This document shows positions 1-10,620 of a stretch of DNA of 64,000 nucleotides, piece by piece. The notes beneath the pieces are model-generated. The model was not told the origin of the DNA. It worked only from the letters and a program-made list of their open reading frames with translations, and searched no databases. The number at the start of each line of letters is the position of its first letter. The first letter of the stretch is position 1. The position numbers and the translations under genes were made by a program. Source of the stretch: Leucaena leucocephala (Eukaryota > Streptophyta > Magnoliopsida > Fabales > Fabaceae); NCBI GenBank assembly GCA_037074615.1, contig CM073518.1, positions 7,688,001 through 7,752,000 on the forward strand, given 5' to 3'.

Positions 1-46
1 TAAATTGCATTTATTGATTATAGAATGACGGAATGTTCTTCGGCAG

Positions 47-175
47 GTAATATTTTGCGGTGTCCTACTGGTTTTAATGGCTGTTGGGAACTTCACAAAT
101 ACAGTGCAGACGCTAATGGCAAAATCAAGATTTAAGGCAAAGATGAGAAGCAAGAGCAAGCAGGAACTGGATTAA
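47..175 (+). CDS. Last exon of a membrane-protein gene cut by the window edge
   Basis: A splice acceptor (CGGCAG, 41-46) is followed by an open frame of 42 codons ending in TAA at 173-175. The frame was chosen because it is the one open to a stop. It begins with a hydrophobic stretch (VIFCGVLLVLMAVGNF) that could be the last membrane segment. It ends in a basic tail (SRFKAKMRSKSKQELD), as expected for a cytosolic C-terminus. Upstream exons lie outside the window. I do not recognise the family. The AT-rich stretch after it, to about 320, fits a 3' UTR. The acceptor and the hydrophobic-then-basic pattern are seen; that this is a real exon is inference. Confidence 0.45.
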   Translation, partial: VIFCGVLLVLMAVGNFTNTVQTLMAKSRFKAKMRSKSKQELD

Positions 176-1608
176 GCATTATTCTGGCCTTAGTTTCAGA
201 AGTTTTGCTACGTATATCAGTTTTGTCAGTATTGAGCACAATTAAGCTAGTGATTATTTATTTTGAGTTGCTGTAGCGTTCGTATACAATGAATGTGATC
301 ACAATAAGCATGAATTCGGATTAAAATGATATTGCCCTCTAATTTTCCTTCCAGGAGTCACCGTCTGTTGTATATCAGGATGATAACTGAAACCACATGC
401 AATTTGATACGATGCGTTGAGTTTGGAAAAGAAATTCATCCTTCTTGCTACCATTTTAATTTGATCCCCGCCTTTTATTTATTTATTGATGACATGGCAA
501 CAAAAGACCACGTCAGCTTCTTCAATCAAATATACTATTGAGAGACTCTAATAATATCATTGAACTCCTTCCTGGAGCTTTCAGCAACAATATCGTTGCA
601 TTTTCCATGAAGAGGCTGCATATTATAATACTCCTGTCCAAATTATAGGAGTTAATTGAGAGATTTACTCTTTAGTTTTAATATATGGATGGGGAAACTT
701 TTCTGATCTAAGGTATTATGTCTTCTAAAATGTCATATGGATGAAAAGGAATAGGGCATTATATCAAGGGAAAATATCTGATCCAAAAGAAGCCATCAAT
801 GAAATACTTGGTAGATCACTGGTTCCCGCGGGAATGGTTGCTCATGTTTGATAAACACGATGGGAAACAGCTTTTTCCGAGGATGTCATGTAAGAATCTG
901 CTTCAAACATTCAATTTGTCGGAAAATGTTTACCACAAGTGTCTTCGTGCTTTTATGGTTTGGATACTTGAATAGTTAGTTGCTGATTCAGCTTCTGTGG
1001 AAATTTGGTGTATCAACAAACAATTCATCTCCTTGTACTCCATTGTGGAAGTGAATTCCAGCATCATACTCAAGGACATCCATACCCTCCTCAACAATTT
1101 CCGAGCAAAGTTTTTTCTTATTATATTTCTAGTTTACAATTGCTGCATTGACTTGGTTCTGTTTCCTATAGTTCTCTGTAAGACTTACTATTTATGATAA
1201 TGATCATTTTGTCCTTCTTCAAAAGGAAAATGTAGGACATTAATTTATTTTGTTCCACAAATATTCCTATAAATTGTACCTATGAAGGGTTTTCTATTAG
1301 AAGGTAGTTCTAATATAAATAATTATAATATTTTAGAGAAAACTAGATAAATAGTTTAACTAATTTATTCTCAACAAATTAATTATCAAGTATTTACATT
1401 AAGGACGAGAAGAGTATTGAAATGTGTTTCTCATATCGGCCACTATTTTATTGACTTTAAGAACCAATGAGTCATGTTCTAAAATCCCTCAACGGCAAAG
1501 GTGTGGTAACCATTTGATGAAAGGCTGTTATTTTTTTTAAGAGAAAAACTTACATGCTGAAAAGACGTTACTCTTCATGGAAAAAATAGTTTAAATAACC
1601 ATTGGTAC
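176..1608. other. Downstream flank, no convincing gene
   Basis: This is probably the 3' UTR and spacer of the gene entering from the left. The one coding-like patch is on the minus strand at 988-1107: about 39 open codons of balanced composition (EIVEEGMDVLEYDAGI and onward) ending in TGA. It matches no family I recognise and may be an exon remnant. The short plus-strand ORFs at 326-541 and 997-1197 show no coding character. Confidence 0.3.
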
Positions 1609-1625
1609 GTTATTAAAGTTCTGTT

Positions 1626-1814
1626 TTTTTTTTTTTTTTGCCCACCCGGTTCATTGGAGCTTTGCCCCGACTATATCTAGATCCGACCCGCGTCACGCAC
1701 TTGGTTATGGTGGGTGAGTCTCCCAACAGGGATTTTCTGCATATGTCAAGACTCAAACCCGAGACCTTACTTAAGCGATACCGAGTCGCTTACCACTCAG
1801 ATTAACCCCCGTTA
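1626..1814 (-). mobile_element. tRNA-derived SINE with 17-bp target duplication
   Basis: Read on the minus strand, the element starts with a tRNA-like head. It has an A-box-like segment (TAATCTGAGTGG) and a B-box-like segment (GGGTTTGAGTC), the internal RNA polymerase III promoter of plant SINEs. It ends in an A tract, seen as a T run up to 1639 on the plus strand. The flanks at 1609-1625 and 1815-1831 are identical 17-bp copies of GTTATTAAAGTTCTGTT. Such a duplication is expected of LINE-machinery retroposition. The perfect flanks suggest a fairly recent insertion. Confidence 0.9.
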
Positions 1815-1831
1815 GTTATTAAAGTTCTGTT

Positions 1832-3514
1832 GTTTTATGAAACATCTGGTTATGACTGCCCATTAAAGCCAATTTTCTTGTTTCAATTAGTGACAATTGA
1901 AAAAGTCATTTAGTCCCCTAGCATAAGTTGAACCTAAAGCCACATTTCTGGGCTAATGGAGTTAGTTGCATTGGGTTACTCTCTATTCCGTCTCTTTCTT
2001 CATATTTTAAACCCATAATTACACTACTAATATAAAGGTCAGGACATGATGGATCAGCTAGAAGACAAGTGAGACAAATCACAATGAGACCCCAAAAGAA
2101 CCTATCTTTTGTGACCATAAGTATAGAAAGTCTAATAGATGATCACGATAAGACCTTAAAAGAATTTATCTCTTATAATCCTAACCATGAAGACACTACA
2201 AGGTTAACCACTCCCTTGAGTATTAAAATTCTCCAAAAACAAAGTTCTTATTCATTCCATTATTCTCTATCTCAAAGTACATCATAATGCATTTATAATA
2301 AAATAAAAGACTCTTAACTAACCCTAATGGATAAATCTTACGCCCATAAGCCTATAATAGACTATTAGAGCTTAAAACACTAATTAGATAAAGTATATAC
2401 AAAAATAGATGAGAAAATTCAACAAAAATCAAATGACCTAGCTCCTGAGTGTCTAAATTTATTACTTAGGGCAATAGACGGCTCGCCCTGCCTGACATTA
2501 GTATCGCCTAGGAGGAAGAGAGATTTTGCCCTATCCTTAGATCATGGGTGAGCCCAACCCCTTTCCAAAAATTCTTGTATAAAAAAAAAATCTACCCTTG
2601 TCTTTCTCACATACCATGGTGGCTTCGAAGGGGCTCTATTACATGTCACTTCAAGCTCCACATATGCAGTTGTCCATGTCATATCCAAGCAATAATCCAT
2701 GTCCTCTTCCATGTAAGTGATGAGTCCAAATTATACCTCATTTCTAGTATTGTTTTGAGAGGATTTTAGATGAATTTCCACCCAAATTGCATACATTTAT
2801 TATATAAATCATGGATTGTATTTTCTTAGTGAGTCTCTAAAAATTGAGGGTAAAATTATCAAATTTCACTTATCTTCAATATGCTTTAGTTTTGAGAAGA
2901 TTGATATGACAAAATTTTAATTTTGTTCGTAGGCACAAGAAGAAAGACAAAGATTCAAAGAACAATGCACAAGAAGTCCAAAGACTTGAAGTGGAAAGGC
3001 AAAAAAGAACTACGAAGCAAAGAATGGAGCTAAAAAGGTAGAACTTCAAAGAAGAATTTTGAGGAGCTCATTGTGTCTATTCGCCAAGGTGAATAATGCT
3101 TTTCACCTCTACGAAAGTGCTATTAACAGAAACTTTGTATTTTTGCCATTTAGGGTAAAAATAGACAGCATATCAGTAACCAGCTGCCATAACACAAATA
3201 AGACCCCAGATTTTGGAATTTCAAGTTCGCTCTTCACTTTCTCTCATCTTCAACAACACCCATTCATCAAACCTTTATATTTCTGTTGTTTTCACCATTC
3301 TAACCCATTTTCCACCAATTAAACCTCCATTCCCCTATTATCTTCCACCTGTCCACTTGAATTTCGCCATCCACCATGGCAGCACCTGTTGGCTTTGATT
3401 GGAGAGCTATGAGTGGCTAGATTTAATGACCTTTGGTGAGGAGAAGGAGGCTAAAGCTCAATTGGGCAACAAAAGGGAGTTTATTAGTTCTAATATTTTC
3501 TTTTCATATAGTTT
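1832..3514. other. Non-coding spacer, repeat debris
   Basis: AT-rich sequence without an exon I can support. Between 3210 and 3480 there is a pyrimidine-rich leader followed by a well-placed ATG at 3376 (MAAPVGFDWRAMSG), which hits a stop after 14 codons. It could be a gene or transposon fragment truncated by the LTR that begins at 3515. Confidence 0.3.
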
Positions 3515-4815
3515 TGTTAGACTCTATATTTTGACGATGACAAATGATTTTGATGATGTTATTTCAAATTGGTTTTCATATAGCTTATTTTTCTATAAGC
3601 TTATTGATAAGGGTATTTTTCGATAAGATATTCCATAAATAAGAATAAAACTCAGTTATGAAATATGTTTTAAAGGAATTTATCGAAGTATTGATCGATA
3701 ATAGCATTTATCGATAAAGGCATTTATTGATAAAGACTTCGACAAAGGCATTAATCGATAAGCAGAAAATTTAGTTTGTGAAAACTTATGAAATATGTTT
3801 TACAAAAGGAATTTATCGATAAAAATTTTGATAAAAACATAAGTAGAAAACTTAGTTTATGAAATATTCTCTTTACATTTATTAAAGCATTTATCGATAA
3901 AAACTTCGGTAGATAAAGAAGATTCTATTTTAAACCGAACCTCTGACTTGATAAACGAATTTGTTGATTTTATAGAATGCTCTTATGACTTTCCTTGAAA
4001 AATGATCTTATAAAATTTTGTTTTGAAATACATTACATAGCATTTGAGATAAGATTAGAAAAATTAAAGAATGTTTGAAAGTCAGATAATTGTTCTTCAA
4101 TATCAAGCATTTATCGAATAACTATTGGATAAACCCATTTATCGAATGACACTTCGATAAATTTGCTATTATGGTATGTTTTGAAAAGAGTTTTCTCGAT
4201 GAATATTTCGATAAGTCTGAAGCAAACCTATGTTATCAAAAGGTTATTTTTTGAAACCGATTTCGATAAGGCTGGTTATCAAAATATTATTCGATAAGAA
4301 TAAATCTGGTTTTGTAAAAAATGTTTGATATTTATCAAAGCTCTTTTTGATAAACACTTCAATAAATTCAACTATTCTTCGAAAATATTTTCAAACCAGA
4401 CTTCAACAGAATTTGATGTTTTAATTCAAAATGCTATGAATTAATTGATGTATGCTTAAACTTTTTCTATATATATTATACAACATATTTGTAGATCAAT
4501 TGTAGCTAGAAACAAAATCAAATGAAGGAATTAATCAAAAAGTGAAATATGTCAGAATGCATGCATCAACAACCAATGACTATATTCTTCAACGTCTATC
4601 TAACGGATATTCAAACGACTCAACTATAAAAGAAGCTAGAGTAAATACTGAAGTTAAGAAGCTAGAAGAAGCTCAACGATCATGAACGAACAATGTTATT
4701 AAAGCATTCATTACTATATTCATATACTCTATTTTATTCTGTTTCTCATTCTCTGAACAGAGTGTTTCATTCTGAGAGAGAAATATTGAGTTTGATCTTT
4801 AGTGCTTGTCATCAT
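3515..4815 (+). mobile_element. LTR, palindrome family I, copy 1 (3' part lost)
   Basis: The copy begins TGTTAGACTC and continues with a TTTTGACGATGACAAATG segment shared with the LTR starts at 8734 (minus) and 9374 (plus). From about 3600 to 4390 it is crowded with TTATCGATAA and its half-sites, including the stem pair TTTATCGAAT / TTCGATAAA near 4140. No protein is encoded. The resemblance to family I is lost near 4816, where another repeat begins, so the right end is missing or displaced. The 5' end is well supported by three copies. Assignment as a retrotransposon LTR rests on the polypurine tract beside the 8734 copy. Confidence 0.65.
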
Positions 4816-7173
4816 TGTAACGTCCTTATTTTACTATACATATACGTGCATTTGAAAGCTTATTGAACCACATTAAAACCTCTTAAAGTAAGAAAAATGA
4901 ATTTTTAAAAATATGTCTCTCGGGTACTGTTCATATTAAAAATTTCATATTTTTTACCCAATTTTGAAAATTCACAATTAATTTTAGAAACATAGAAATG
5001 AGGTGGTTCAAATTCCTACTTGAAGCTCTTTTAATGCTCTTTAAGGAAAAAATATAAAACTGGGTATTTATTTGACCATTCAATACAGTTAAATCATTAA
5101 ATTTTACTATTCATTCAGTTTTATGCCTTAATTTTAGAAGTTCATATCTCTTAGCTCACATATCCAAATAAGGAAACTTACCTATGCTTTTAAATCTTGG
5201 TATGTGAACTATTTGATCACCAAATTTCATGGGCAAAATCGTCCATTTACTATTTCAAATTGAAGCTAGAAACTTACTACTTCAGGACCTACGAATTTGG
5301 CTAATTTCCAGTTTTCTAGATTATGAACTCTAACTTTGAAAAATCATATTAGATTGTATACTTAACCAAATTAGGTGATCTTAGTGTTCATTTAAATATC
5401 TTTATCTTAAATATACACATACCAAATAACACATTAAAAATCGTCTAGCAACGTAATCAAAATAGTGTCACAAGGTCACTGCCTCTTTAAGATTACATGC
5501 CATCATTCCAACTCTTTTAATACAAAATGTGGTATCGTATTTACATTACATAACATCCCTAGTTGTCCACATTTAAGTCCTTTCCTTTGGATGATTCAGC
5601 CCCTATAACAATGACAAATTTATGGAAGGAATGAGATTTCAAAGAAATCTCAATAGCAAGTGATATGGACTTCAACATTCATCAAGTTAAATTATATAAT
5701 CACATGTATATGATATGGAAGCAACAAACTTTAACATAATGTATACTCTAAAATGCATATTGTCATGACATATAGTGTAAGGAGATGCAAAAACTATCAT
5801 AGCTCATGGCAACATAGCCCATAGCATCATCACATAACAAGCTCAACCAACTATCATAAATACAATACAATTAAACAATCAACATAATAAACTTTAAAGT
5901 TGGATATCCTTGCTACCTTTTGAAGAGTCCTTGTTATTTTCCTCTTGTGTGGTAGTGTTCTTTTGGCAAGTGTAAAAGCCTATACATTACAAAGTAATGT
6001 CATGTCACAATACAATCCATAAAAATAATCCTAAAGCTTAAGCTTTCTAAGTACACTTTTTAATTCCCTTTCAGAGCTTTTAGTTCCATCTATCTAAAAT
6101 AAATTCCTAAGGCTCAATCCTACATAATTTTTCATGTATAATTCAATTATGAAGTTAGAATTTTGAAATTTCAACTACTTCCTTAAAAATGGACAAAACC
6201 GTGACCCCTTCATCCAAAACTAAAAAATTCCATATTTTGATCCTAATGATTCCAATGCTTGCTTCTTTATGAACGCCACACAATTTTTTATTTTAAACCC
6301 ATTGGAAGCATAAAAAATAACACATTCAACTTCCTTCCTAAAGTTCTCAATAGGGGCAACAAGCATGCCAAACATAAAATTCCAAGAATATATTGATTCC
6401 ATAAGCTTAAACCACCTAAAGCTAGCTTATTTCAACTTGTTTTAGCTACTTAGAACTTGGAATTCCTCTTCCCCTTTCCCTTATGAATTTCAGCCAGCAT
6501 ACCCAAGGGATGAAAATGGCATTTCAACCACTAAATCAAGAGATTAATTTTCCAACTACATAACCTAAAGCTTCGAGGAAGAATTTACCTTGATCTCCTT
6601 GAAGTTTAGAATATTGGAAGCTTGATTTTGGGTTGAGAAGAAAATTTGCAAGAGTTTCCCCAAATGTTCAAGTGATGTTCAGCCAAGGGGGTGAGAGGGT
6701 ATTTATAGGCAACTTCAAGTTAGATCAATGGCGAAGATTGTATCTTACAAATCAAGAGTCTAGATTTAACCACCTAGCTTGCTTACATCATCAAATCCTT
6801 CCCATGACATCATGGAGGCTAGGTGGTGCCATTTTAAGGGAGAAAAGGCTTCTTGAAAAATTATGTTTAATACTATACCAGCTCAGCCATATATTCTAAA
6901 AATCAGACTATTTTTTAATCTAATTTTTAAGGTTTTATAATTTATTTTCTAACCTTAGATTCAGTGTCTATATTCTTCCTGCCTTTAACATTATTGGACT
7001 GGATAAGGATTTTATTACTTGACCCTTGAAAATGACTAAAATGCCCTTCATTCCCTTTTATAACACTAGGGGTATTTTTCATGTTTTTACATTTCACCAG
7101 GGTATTTCTTAACCCTAGTCCCCTGTTCCTGTAACCCTCTCTAACTTCTTGCCCAGGGTTATCTCATTTGTTA
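4816..7173. repeat. Decayed repeat, partly duplicated inverted at 13.8-14.2 kb
   Basis: The stretch starts TGTAACGTCC. At 4960-5150 it matches the reverse complement of about 13860-14040, including a shared block with GACCATTCAATACAGTTAA. No ORF here looks like a protein. The open frames at 6220-6402 (minus) and 6633-6899 (plus) lack domain-like composition. The TGTAACGTCC start and TATTTATAGG at 6700 suggest an old LTR, but I cannot fix its ends. It sits between two opposite copies of the family I LTR and may be an insertion. Confidence 0.4.
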
Positions 7174-8734
7174 TGTTGGAATGGCAGCTAAACCCAAGAA
7201 GGGGTGAATTAGATGATTTAACAAATTTAAAGAATGTTTGAAAAAGAAACAGATAAGTTAAGAATGATATCACTGAGAGTAATGGAGGGAAGAAGATGGC
7301 ACAAGATATTTATCCAGGTTTGGCCTAACTACTTGGCTTACGTCCAGTCCTCAGAATTCTTTTGAGGTTTTTCACTATATCTTCTAAGATTACCTAAGCT
7401 CTTGGTGCCTCAGTACAATCACCGTGATAATTCCCTCTCCCTCCTCCTTACAACCTGTAAGGTCATACACTACTCAAGAGTCCCATACTCTTCAGCAATT
7501 ACAATGAAAATACAGATTAACAAGTCTCTCTCACATAGAAGATATGATAATCACTGAAGTATAATAAATTATCTCATATAAGCTCACTATTCATGGTAAG
7601 TGAAAACAGAGAATAACAGAGTATAAGTACTGAACACTTAGAGAATAAGATTGAATGCGTGATAAATGGTTTTTGTAGTTAGTTAAGTGTCATAACTTCA
7701 GCATTCAATTTGCCTTATAGTTATAGCTTCAGCTCCAAAGATATCTGTTAGAGACATTGAGTATTTAGTGAAGCGGAGACAAAGCCGTTAGTAGTTAGCG
7801 GTAGTAGGTGGTTGTATTTAATGCAATTTTTTGACATTTAGCCTTTTAGCCACAACCTCTCATTTTGAATGTTGTAACATAAACATGCTAGGCAAACGTT
7901 GTGATTGTGATAGACAATGATAAGAAATATATAGGAAAGATTACATTATGTTTAGATCGTCGTATCAAAATCTGATTGTTAAAATCATTTGAAAAACTAT
8001 CAGCATTCATCAAAGAGCTTATCAATAAGATTACTTAGCAAAGAGGACTTTGATAAGACTTGGATGAAATACTTTGTAAAAAAGTTGAGCCTCCTATCGA
8101 TAAATGGTTTGCTCAAATAGCTTATTGATAAATGTCATACAGAATTAGACTAAATTTAAATTTTTTGAATCTAATTTATTGAAGATTTATTCATTATTGA
8201 ATAACTTATGGATAAATTATTTCAAATAATATTTTGAAAAAAGTCAGTGTTCAGCGAGTTTGTTAGTAAAATTTTCTCATTCTTATCAAAGAGATCTTTG
8301 ATAAATAGTCTTATCGAATAGTTCTTCGATAAATTGAGTTTTTGAAAACATCACAGACTTTGAATTTATCAAAGAGCTGATCAATAAATGAATAAACTCT
8401 TCTTTATTTGAAATACATTACTTATCAAAGATCTTATCGATAAACATATTTATCGAATAAGCGTTCGGAGAAAGATCATTTTAAAAAACAAAGACTTAAT
8501 TTTCTTCATAGTCCATTTATTGAAGGTCTTATAGATAAGTAAACTTATCGAATAGGTCTTCGATAAATATCCTTTAGAAATACTCCTTTCCATAAATTTC
8601 TTTTCCATTTATCGAAGGACTTATCAATTAGGTGTCTTATCCATAAGCTTATCAATAAATATTCTTTATCAGTCTTAAAGTATTTTTTGAAAATATTTTC
8701 TCAATTGTCATCGTCAAAACTTTGGAGTCTAACA
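7174..8734 (-). mobile_element. 3' LTR, palindrome family I, copy 2 (complete)
   Basis: On the minus strand the element reads TGTTAGACTCC at 8734 and ends GCCATTCCAACA at 7174, so it has TG...CA termini and is 1561 bp long. Immediately upstream on that strand is a polypurine tract (AAAAAAGGGAGAGAAA, about 8735-8750), the plus-strand priming site of LTR retrotransposons, which makes this the 3' LTR. The part next to the TG is filled with TTATCGATAA-like palindromes (about 7980-8720). The distal part (7300-7640) carries R/U5-like sequence with CTTACGTCCAGTCCTC, also recognisable in the family II LTR near 52.2 kb. Confidence 0.8.
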
Positions 8735-9373
8735 TTTCTCTCCCTTTTTTATGATGGCAAAACTTTAATATATGAATTGATAAAGAATAAAGTGATTTAA
8801 AGAAATTTTGAGCAGATAAAGCAATCAAAATAAAATGACAATGTGAAGCAAAGCAACATAATTTGTATTACAGAATTTTCTTTGATCAATTAATAAGTCA
8901 TAGCTACAATCAAAACAATATCAAGACAACAATTGATATTGTTTAAGTTCATCTCAATTCTCCTCTTTTTGTCATTTATCAAAAATTGAGTCAAAGGATT
9001 GAGGGTCAGTTTGTTGAGTAGCAATAAGATTAGGTTGAGAAGAAGGAAGAGGAGGGTTAATGGCAGATTCAGGTGGTGGTGGAGAAGGTGACTTGGTGAA
9101 CTGAGAGGTAGAGGGAATCCTTGTGAAGCCAAAGGTTAGAGAAGTATAGGGAGAAACAGTGATAGATGCCTAAGGTTTAGAGGAAGTAGGAATAGTCTGT
9201 GCAATGGAAATAGACTCAGACAATTGTATTGGAACAAGAGGAACATGAGTCTGAGTAGAAGTAGGCTAAGTCTGGGATCCAGGAGTGTACAGAAGATCGC
9301 CCACATTAAAAACGATGTTGGAAGAAATGATCTTGCCTTTCAAGTCCATAACTCCTATACTTAAAGTCCCTAT
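8735..9373 (-). mobile_element. Internal end of the family I retroelement
   Basis: This is the internal region just before the 3' LTR on the minus strand. It contains the polypurine tract at 8735-8750. Farther in, about 8975-9300, a proline/serine/threonine-rich reading frame (for example SPSPPPPESAINPPLPSSQP) ends in a TGA just before AAAAAGAGGAGAA. It has several stops. It could be the tail of an element protein, but no gag or pol motif is visible. The region is cut at 9374, where another family I LTR starts in the opposite direction. Confidence 0.5.
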
Positions 9374-10620
9374 TGTTAGACTCTAATATTTTGATGATGA
9401 CAATTGAGAAAAGATTTCAAAAAGCACTTTAACTGATAAAGAGGTCTATTTGATAAGCTCTTCGAGAAATGAATAAGATATTTGTGAAAAGAATTGATTT
9501 ATGAAGTATATTTATCGAAGACCTATTCAATAAACTTGTTTGTCGATAAGACCTTCAATATATGAACTTTTAAGAAACTCTGAGTCTTGTCTTAAAACCA
9601 TTTCTCTTCAAAGACTTATACATTTATAGATAATGCCTTTAATAAATTTGAAAATTGACTCAGTGTATTTTATGAAAATATTTATCCAAGTATTCATCGA
9701 TAAAAGAGTTTCTCGATAAAGGCTTCAAACATAAACAGCTTTTGTGAAAACATTTATGAAGAGAATTTATCAAAGTCCTATTCAATAAATAGGTTTATCG
9801 ATAAGATTTTTTATAAATGAAGTATTTTAAATAAAGACAAACTTATCAATTTATCGATAAGCTATTTGATAAATATAAAGTCTGTCAAGTTTTCAAAGAC
9901 TCAATTTATCGAAGTATTATCAATTTATCGATAAGCTATTTGATAAATATGAAGTATTCAAGTTTTCAAAAACTCAATTTATCGAAGTATTATTTGATAA
10001 AGGGATTTATCGAATAACACTTCGATAAATATAGTAAATTTATGTTTTATCAAAAGCACTGAATTTATAAATGATTTTGCATATGACTTGCTATTGTCTT
10101 GGTACAAATAACTTTTTTCTCAAATGATTTATGGAAACTTGGTTTACAAATTTTATAAAATTAGAGAAAGAAAGATTTAAAGTCAGTTTGTTGTTGTTCA
10201 TCGATAAGCTGATAAGTTGTTTTCAATTTTATCCAAATTACTAAAATACTAAATTGATAAATGATTTTGATGGTAGTTTATTGCTTATCATGTTGCTAAT
10301 TTGTTTAAATTATCTATTTCTCAAAATACTTTACGAAATCTTGCAAAAATAAGAGAGATTAAATACGTCTGACATTACTTTTTTGGATTTTATCAATAAG
10401 CTATTCGATAAGCTAATTTATCAAAGAGAACTTTAATAAATTAGATATTATGAAATCTGAAAACTTATAATATTTATCGAATAGTTATTCAATAATGGCC
10501 CTTTTCAATAAAGACTTCAATAAATAGGAAGAAATTTCAGATTATGAATTTGTCAAAAATTTAACATATAATTCTTTGAATGATTTTAATAAGCTTGAGC
10601 AAAAAGATTTCAATAAGATT
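9374..10620 (+). mobile_element. LTR, palindrome family I, copy 3 (3' part lost)
   Basis: The copy starts TGTTAGACTCTAATATTTTG at 9374, nearly identical to the other family I starts, and lies inside the internal region of copy 2 in opposite orientation. It is densely populated with TTATCGATAA and TTATCGAA/TTCGATAA half-sites up to about 10600. No coding capacity is seen. Family similarity fades near 10620 and the CA end is not found, so the copy is truncated or interrupted. Confidence 0.65.
9845..9992. repeat. 74-bp tandem duplication inside the LTR
   Basis: A unit beginning ATCAATTTATCGATAAGC at 9845 recurs at 9919, a 74-bp period, with few differences. Each unit holds one full TTATCGATAA palindrome and a TTTATCGAAG half-site. 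This suggests the palindrome array grows by local duplication. Confidence 0.8.
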
